Notes under the pieces: generated by a model
Databases searched by the model: none
The model's input: only the letters and a program-made list of their open reading frames with translations
Told to the model about the DNA's origin: nothing
Source of the DNA: an uncultured Collinsella sp.
GTDB taxonomy: Bacteria > Actinomycetota > Coriobacteriia > Coriobacteriales > Coriobacteriaceae
Direction: 5' to 3'
NCBI GenBank assembly: GCA_900557505.1
Contig: USTC01000014.1
Coordinates: forward strand, 1-10,410
DNA: 10,410 nt
Position numbers and translations under genes: made by a program
In this document: positions 6,444-10,410 of the stretch, piece by piece
Position numbering within the stretch: the stretch's first letter is position 1
How the letters are laid out: the number at the start of each line of letters is the position of its first letter

Positions 6444-6479
6444 ACGCGCGTCGGATGTTTCGCCGCATCCGACGCGCGT
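6444..6479 (+). other. Perfect 14-bp hairpin between ssnA and ygfK
   Basis: ACGCGCGTCGGATG (6444-6457) pairs perfectly with CATCCGACGCGCGT (6466-6479) around an 8-nt loop. There is no U run after it (ATAGGCGG follows), so it is unlikely to be a normal Rho-independent terminator. Two smaller inverted repeats follow in the same 148-nt gap: GCGCT/AGCGC around 6510 and CGCCCG/CGGGCG around 6535-6557. It may stabilise the upstream mRNA end, mark an RNA-processing site, or act as a partial terminator that sets ssnA:ygfK ratio. Confidence 0.6.
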
Positions 6480-6565
6480 ATAGGCGGCCTCCGCGGGGTC
6501 GCCGGCGCTGTGCTAGCGCTACACCGTATTTGCGCCCGTCGCGCGGTCTCGCCGGGCGTTACAGA

Positions 6566-6571
6566 GAGGAG
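6566..6571 (+). promoter_or_regulatory. Ribosome binding site of ygfK
   Basis: GAGGAG stands 6 nt before ATG 6578 and fixes the ygfK start. An in-frame ATG at 6455 lies inside the hairpin at 6444-6479 and would add 41 residues of arginine-rich sequence unlike the family. Confidence 0.85.
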
Positions 6572-6577
6572 CTCATT

Positions 6578-9577
6578 ATGAGCGACATTATGAGGCCGAT
6601 CCCGTTTTCGCAGCTGATGAACTGGATCATCGAGGAGCACAAGACCCAGGACGCCATCTTTGGCGTGCGCAAGATGGTCACGACCAACCAGGAGGGCGCG
6701 CTTCCCATTTTTGACGAGCGCATCGAGACTCCGTTTGGCCCGGCCGCCGGCCCCAACACGCAGCTGGCCCAGAACATCGTGGCCTCTTATGTGGCCGGTT
6801 CCCGCTTCTTTGAGCTCAAGACCATTCAGGTTATGGACGGCGAGGAGCTCTCCAAGTGTGTGAACAAACCCTGCATCGTGGCACAGGACGAGTGCTACAA
6901 CTGCGAGTGGTCGACCGAGCTCGAGGTTCCGCAGGCCTTTGCCGAGTACGTGAAGGCATGGTTTGCCTGCCACCTGATCGCTCGCGAGTACGGTCTGGGC
7001 AGCCCGGACGGTTTTGTCTTTAACATGTCCGTGGGCTATGACCTCGAGGGCATCAAGAGCCCCAAGGTCGACGCCTACATCGAGGGCATGAAGGACGCCA
7101 GCGGCTCCGACGTCTGGAACGAGTGCCGCGCATGGGCGCTCGCCAACCTGGACAAGTTTGAGCATGTCGACGCCGCGTTTGTCGAGTCCATTCCGGCGCG
7201 CGTGTCCAACTCCATCACCGAGTCCACGCTGCATGGCTGTCCGCCGGCCGAGATCGAGCGCATCGCGACCTATCTGATCACCGAGAAGGGCCTCAACACC
7301 TACATCAAGTGCAACCCCACGCTGCTGGGCTATGAGTTTGCCCGCCAGCGTCTGAACGAGCTGGGCTTTGACTACATCGTCTTCGATGACACGCACTTCC
7401 GCGAGGACTTACAGTGGGTCGACGCCGTGCCCATGTTCGAGCGCCTGATTGCCCTGTGCGCCGAGCGCGGCCTGGAGTTTGGCGTCAAGCTGACCAACAC
7501 GTTCCCCGTCGACGTGACGAGGAACGAGCTGCCTTCCACCGAGATGTACATGTCGGGCCGTTCGCTGTTCTCGCTGACCATCGAGGCTGCCCGCCGCATT
7601 ACCGAGCAGTTCGATGGCAAGCTGCGTATCAGCTACTCCGGTGGTGCCACGGTCTACAACATCCGCGCTCTGTACGATGCCGGCATTTGGCCCGTCACCC
7701 TGGCGACCGACGTGCTCAAGCCCGGCGGTTACGAGCGCTTTAGCCAGATGGCTGGCGAGTTTACCGACCTGGACGGCAAGCCGTTCGCGGGCGTCTCGCT
7801 CGAGGCCGTGACGGCGATTCAGACCGACTCGCTCACCAACCCGCTCTACAAGAAGCCGCTGCGCCCGCTGCCCGATCGCAAGGTCGCCGGTAAGAGCCCG
7901 CTTTCCGACTGCTTTACCACGCCGTGCCGCACGAGCTGCCCCATCCAGCAGGATATTCCCGCCTACCTGGCGGCTGTTGACGAGGGCCGCTACGAGGACG
8001 CGCTCAACATTATCATCGAGCGCAACGCCCTGCCGTTCATTACCGGCACCATCTGCCCGCATCCCTGCGGCCGCGCTTGCGAGCGTGCGTTCTACGAGCC
8101 CGAGGGCGCCCAGATCCGCGCCAGCAAGCTCAAGGCCGCCCGTGAGGCCATGACCGCCGTGCTGCCCAGGCTGCGTGCTCAGGCCATCGCCAACGACGGC
8201 GAGCGCAACGTTGCCGTTATCGGTGGCGGCCCGGCCGGACTGGCGACGGCGTTCTTCCTGACGCGCGCCGGCGTGCCCGTCACCATCTTTGAGGCCCGCG
8301 ATTCGCTTGGCGGCGTGGTCCGTCACGTGATCCCCGAGTTCCGTATTGCGAGCGACGATATCTCCCACGATGCCGAGCTCTGCCTGGCCTTTGGCGCCAA
8401 GGTGCAGCTCAACGCTCGCGTGGAGTCCATCGACGAGCTCAAGGCCCAGGGCTTTACCGACGTGGTCGTGGCCACCGGTGCCTGGATGCCCGGCTCTGCG
8501 GGCTTGGGCGAGGGTGCCGAGCTCGACGTGCTGGAGTTCCTCGAGGCCGCCAAGAAGGGCGAGAAGCTCGAGCTGGGCGAGGACGTCGTGGTCATCGGCG
8601 CCGGCAACACCGCCATGGATGCTGCCCGCGTGGCCAAGCGCCTGGCTGGTGTGAAGAACGTGCGCCTGGTGTATCGCCGCACCAAGAAGCAGATGCCCGC
8701 CGACGAGGAAGAGCTCGATCTTGCTCTTGCCGACGGCGTTGAGTTCTGTGAGCTGCTGGCGCCCAAGGCGCTCAACGGCGCCGTGCTGATCTGCGACGTT
8801 ATGGAGCTTGGCGAGCCGGATGCAAGCGGCCGTCGCAGTCCCGTCGCCACGGGCGAGACCGTCGAGCTGCCCGCCACCACGGTGATCTGCGCCGTGGGCG
8901 AGGGCATCGATGCCAGCCTGTACGATGCCGCGGGCGTCGAGCACGACCGTCGCGGTCGCCTTGCCGCCACCTCCACCGGCGTCGAGGGCGTCTGGGCTGC
9001 GGGCGACTGCCGCCGCGGTCCGGCCACCGTGGTCGAGGCTATCGCCGACGCCGCCGAGGTTGCCCGTGCCATTGCCGGCGTGGACTTTAACAAGTACGCC
9101 GACCAGAATGCTCAGGCCGGTCGCGAGGACACCTGCTACGAGCGCAAGGGGTCGCTGTGCCGCGACAAGCGCAACTGCACCAAGACCCGCTGCCTGGGCT
9201 GCGGCTCGGTGTGCGAGGTCTGCTGCGACGTGTGCCCCAACCGCGCCAACGTTGCCATCAAGGTGCCGGGCCTGGCCAAGCATCAGGTCGTCCATGTCGA
9301 CGGCATGTGCAACGAGTGCGGCAACTGCGCCGTGTTCTGCCCCTACCAGGAGGGTCGTCCCTACAAGGACAAGCTCACCCTGTTCTGGAGCGAGCAGGAC
9401 ATGGAGAACTCCGAGAACGAGGGCTTCCTGGCCGTGGACGAGGATCACTTTAAGGTCCGCGTCGCCGGCACGGTCCGCACCGTCTCGGTCGATGCCGTCA
9501 ACACCGGTCTTCCCGAGGCCGTCCGCCTGACCATCAAGGCCGTGCGCGACAACTATCCGTACCTTCTTAAGAAATAG
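6578..9577 (+). CDS. ygfK: YgfK: large flavin/Fe-S oxidoreductase of the purine-catabolism cluster
   Basis: A 999-residue cytosolic oxidoreductase matching E. coli YgfK (about 1030 residues; old name 'putative selenate reductase subunit'). Domains in order: a dihydroorotate-dehydrogenase-like TIM barrel (about 1-430) with TLHGCPP at 217-223 and YSGGATVYN from 353; a GltD-like linker with Fe-S cysteines (Cys450, Cys454, Cys493, Cys497, Cys501); an FAD/NAD(P) two-Rossmann unit with GGGPAG at 549-554, GAGNTAMD at 674-681 and AGDCRRGP around 808; and a C-terminal cysteine-rich Fe-S region (13 cysteines from 853 to 921, ending CNECGNCAVFC). This is an electron-transfer machine linking NAD(P)H, flavin and several clusters. 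In urate/purine-degrading anaerobes ygfK travels with ssnA and Mo hydroxylases, so it probably exchanges electrons with the hydroxylase encoded downstream; the precise reaction is inferred. The next gene starts 11 nt after its stop. Confidence 0.93.
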   Translation: MSDIMRPIPFSQLMNWIIEEHKTQDAIFGVRKMVTTNQEGALPIFDERIETPFGPAAGPNTQLAQNIVASYVAGSRFFELKTIQVMDGEELSKCVNKPCIVAQDECYNCEWSTELEVPQAFAEYVKAWFACHLIAREYGLGSPDGFVFNMSVGYDLEGIKSPKVDAYIEGMKDASGSDVWNECRAWALANLDKFEHVDAAFVESIPARVSNSITESTLHGCPPAEIERIATYLITEKGLNTYIKCNPTLLGYEFARQRLNELGFDYIVFDDTHFREDLQWVDAVPMFERLIALCAERGLEFGVKLTNTFPVDVTRNELPSTEMYMSGRSLFSLTIEAARRITEQFDGKLRISYSGGATVYNIRALYDAGIWPVTLATDVLKPGGYERFSQMAGEFTDLDGKPFAGVSLEAVTAIQTDSLTNPLYKKPLRPLPDRKVAGKSPLSDCFTTPCRTSCPIQQDIPAYLAAVDEGRYEDALNIIIERNALPFITGTICPHPCGRACERAFYEPEGAQIRASKLKAAREAMTAVLPRLRAQAIANDGERNVAVIGGGPAGLATAFFLTRAGVPVTIFEARDSLGGVVRHVIPEFRIASDDISHDAELCLAFGAKVQLNARVESIDELKAQGFTDVVVATGAWMPGSAGLGEGAELDVLEFLEAAKKGEKLELGEDVVVIGAGNTAMDAARVAKRLAGVKNVRLVYRRTKKQMPADEEELDLALADGVEFCELLAPKALNGAVLICDVMELGEPDASGRRSPVATGETVELPATTVICAVGEGIDASLYDAAGVEHDRRGRLAATSTGVEGVWAAGDCRRGPATVVEAIADAAEVARAIAGVDFNKYADQNAQAGREDTCYERKGSLCRDKRNCTKTRCLGCGSVCEVCCDVCPNRANVAIKVPGLAKHQVVHVDGMCNECGNCAVFCPYQEGRPYKDKLTLFWSEQDMENSENEGFLAVDEDHFKVRVAGTVRTVSVDAVNTGLPEAVRLTIKAVRDNYPYLLKK

Positions 9578-9588
9578 GCGAGTCTCTT

Positions 9589-10068
9589 ATGGCCAAATCC
9601 ATTCAACATAACGTGGCCTACGTTGCCTGCGGAAGCGGTTGTGCCTCCGCAGGCGGCGACGCCCGCTGCAACGAAGGCTGCATTGGCTGTGGCGCCTGCG
9701 TCACGGCCTGCCCCCACGGCGCCATTGCGCTGGTCGATGGCATCGCCCGCGTGGATCGCTCAAAGTGTACGGGCTGTGGCCTGTGCGGCATGGCGTGCCC
9801 GCAGCGCGTGATTGCCTTCGTCCCCGGCTACCAGAATATCCTGGTGCGCTGCAACAACACCGATAAGGGCGCCATCGCCCGCAAGATCTGCGACACGAGC
9901 TGCATCGGTTGCGGCATGTGCGCCAAAAAGTGCCCTGCCGGCGCTATCCGTATCGAGGACAACTGCGCCCATATCGACGGCGCAGATTGCCTGTCGTGCG
10001 GCATGTGCGCCGTCGTCTGCCCGCATGCCGCCATCCACGACCGTACCGGCATCGCCGCCGGCGTGTAG
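9589..10068 (+). CDS. RnfB-like polyferredoxin, 4Fe-4S binding protein
   Basis: A 159-residue soluble protein with 22 cysteines. Two double-[4Fe-4S] ferredoxin units are visible: CxxCxxCxxxC at 31-41 and 60-70, and again at 105-115 and 134-144. That predicts four clusters. Further cysteines (14, 18, 27, 88, 101, 126) could hold a fifth. The run VRCNNTDKGAIARKICDTSC then IGCGMCAKKCPAGAI closely resembles the C-terminal part of RnfB of Firmicutes-type Rnf complexes, but there is no membrane helix and no N-terminal RnfB domain. It starts 11 nt after ygfK and ends 12 nt before the Mo hydroxylase gene, so it is surely co-expressed with both and probably carries electrons between them. In E. coli the FAD subunit gene ygfM precedes xdhD at this place. 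Its ribosome site is weak (GGCGAG), suggesting coupling to ygfK translation. Confidence 0.85.
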   Translation: MAKSIQHNVAYVACGSGCASAGGDARCNEGCIGCGACVTACPHGAIALVDGIARVDRSKCTGCGLCGMACPQRVIAFVPGYQNILVRCNNTDKGAIARKICDTSCIGCGMCAKKCPAGAIRIEDNCAHIDGADCLSCGMCAVVCPHAAIHDRTGIAAGV

Positions 10069-10080
10069 AAGGGAATCACC

Positions 10081-10410
10081 ATGGCACAGGAATTCACTTT
10101 TACCGTTAACGGCATCGAGCACACGACGACCCAAAATAAACCGCTGCTGCGCTATCTGCGCGACGACTTGCATATCCATTCCGCCAAGGACGGCTGCTCC
10201 GAGGGCGCGTGCGGTACCTGCACCATCCACGTGGACGGTACGGCTGTGAAGGCGTGCGTGCTGACCACCGCTCTTGCCGCCGGTCGCAACATCGTGACCG
10301 TCGAGGGCCTGCCCGAGGACGTGCGCGAGGCCTTTGTGTACGCCTTTGGCGCCGTGGGCGCCGTGCAGTGCGGCTTTTGCATCCCCGGCATGGTCATGGC
10401 GGGTGCAGCG
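10081..10410 (+). CDS. N-terminus of a Mo-dependent hydroxylase (XdhD / Se-dependent xanthine dehydrogenase-like), cut by window end
   Basis: The frame is open from ATG 10081 to the window end (110 codons, no stop), with an AAGGGAA ribosome site 5 nt before the start. It is the [2Fe-2S] domain of the xanthine dehydrogenase family. The plant-ferredoxin-like cluster is held by Cys39, Cys44, Cys47 and Cys59 (GCSEGACGTC...AC), and the second cluster begins with QCGFCIPG (Cys97, Cys100); its remaining two cysteines lie beyond the window. This could be a separate small subunit (about 160 residues) or, as in E. coli XdhD and Se-dependent xanthine dehydrogenases, the start of a long fusion with the molybdopterin domain; the window cannot decide. 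The neighbours argue for the second. Expected role: hydroxylation or reductive dehydroxylation of a purine, electrons passing via the polyferredoxin and YgfK. Confidence 0.88.
   Translation, partial: MAQEFTFTVNGIEHTTTQNKPLLRYLRDDLHIHSAKDGCSEGACGTCTIHVDGTAVKACVLTTALAAGRNIVTVEGLPEDVREAFVYAFGAVGAVQCGFCIPGMVMAGAA

Noticed and set aside
6455..6577. Upstream extension of ygfK by 41 residues
   Set aside because: The extension is arginine-rich, overlaps a 14-bp hairpin, and lacks a ribosome site, whereas GAGGAG stands 6 nt before ATG 6578.
7409..9448. Very long minus-strand open frame opposite ygfK (679 codons)
   Set aside because: ygfK has clear domains and motifs over the whole length. The antisense frame is His/Gly/Ala/Leu-rich, typical of the complementary frame of GC-rich codons.
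1..10410. tRNA, rRNA, CRISPR array, phage or insertion-sequence genes
   Set aside because: I saw no cloverleaf, repeat-spacer series, integrase or transposase. The repeats at 1699-1771 and 2434-2460 are too few and too different in layout to be a CRISPR array.

Overview
The window is GC-rich (about 60% or more in the genes), with strong preference for G/C-ending codons. Its gene content and protein style fit an anaerobic gut actinobacterium of the Coriobacteriia, most probably Collinsella. That assignment is inference from overall resemblance; there is no rRNA or other marker here. The right two thirds carry an operon of the anaerobic purine/urate-catabolism type (ssnA, ygfK, a molybdenum hydroxylase and a nucleobase permease), a gene set widespread in gut anaerobes and also present in E. 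coli.

Left part (1-2475). A U32-family gene (RlhA-like rRNA/tRNA hydroxylation type) runs leftward off the window. A one-base loss near position 924 breaks it. Divergent from it is ridA (1973-2350), the reactive enamine/imine deaminase, which has a good promoter candidate and a long hairpin in its 5' leader. Between them lies a 74-bp palindrome made of two inverted copies of a ~27-bp unit. A third, single copy lies just past the stop of the next gene. A perfect 14-bp bidirectional terminator separates ridA from that convergent gene.

Middle (2475-3483). A leftward YheO-like PAS/HTH regulator most likely starts at GTG 3131 behind a perfect AAGGAG. It is divergent from the purine operon. The shared intergenic region holds a convincing -35/-10 pair for the operon, overlapped by a Fur-box-like sequence.

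Right part (3484-10410). Five rightward genes probably form one transcription unit: an NCS2 nucleobase permease, ssnA (metal-dependent aminohydrolase), ygfK (large flavin/Fe-S oxidoreductase), a small RnfB-like polyferredoxin, and the [2Fe-2S] N-terminus of an XdhD/Se-dependent xanthine dehydrogenase-like Mo hydroxylase cut by the window end. The first two gaps are 195 and 148 nt of hairpin-rich, GC-rich sequence without U-tract terminators. The last two gaps are 11 and 12 nt.

Working model (inference): the permease brings in xanthine, urate or a related purine, the Mo hydroxylase exchanges electrons through the polyferredoxin with YgfK, and SsnA does a hydrolytic step. The pathway is believed to end in 2,3-diaminopropionate, whose lyase makes 2-aminoacrylate. 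RidA detoxifies exactly that compound, which would explain its position beside the operon. Points of most interest are the permease, in which two carboxylates that are essential in XanQ appear to be glutamines; the polyferredoxin standing where E. coli has the FAD subunit ygfM; the Fur-like operator; and the REPIN-like repeats.
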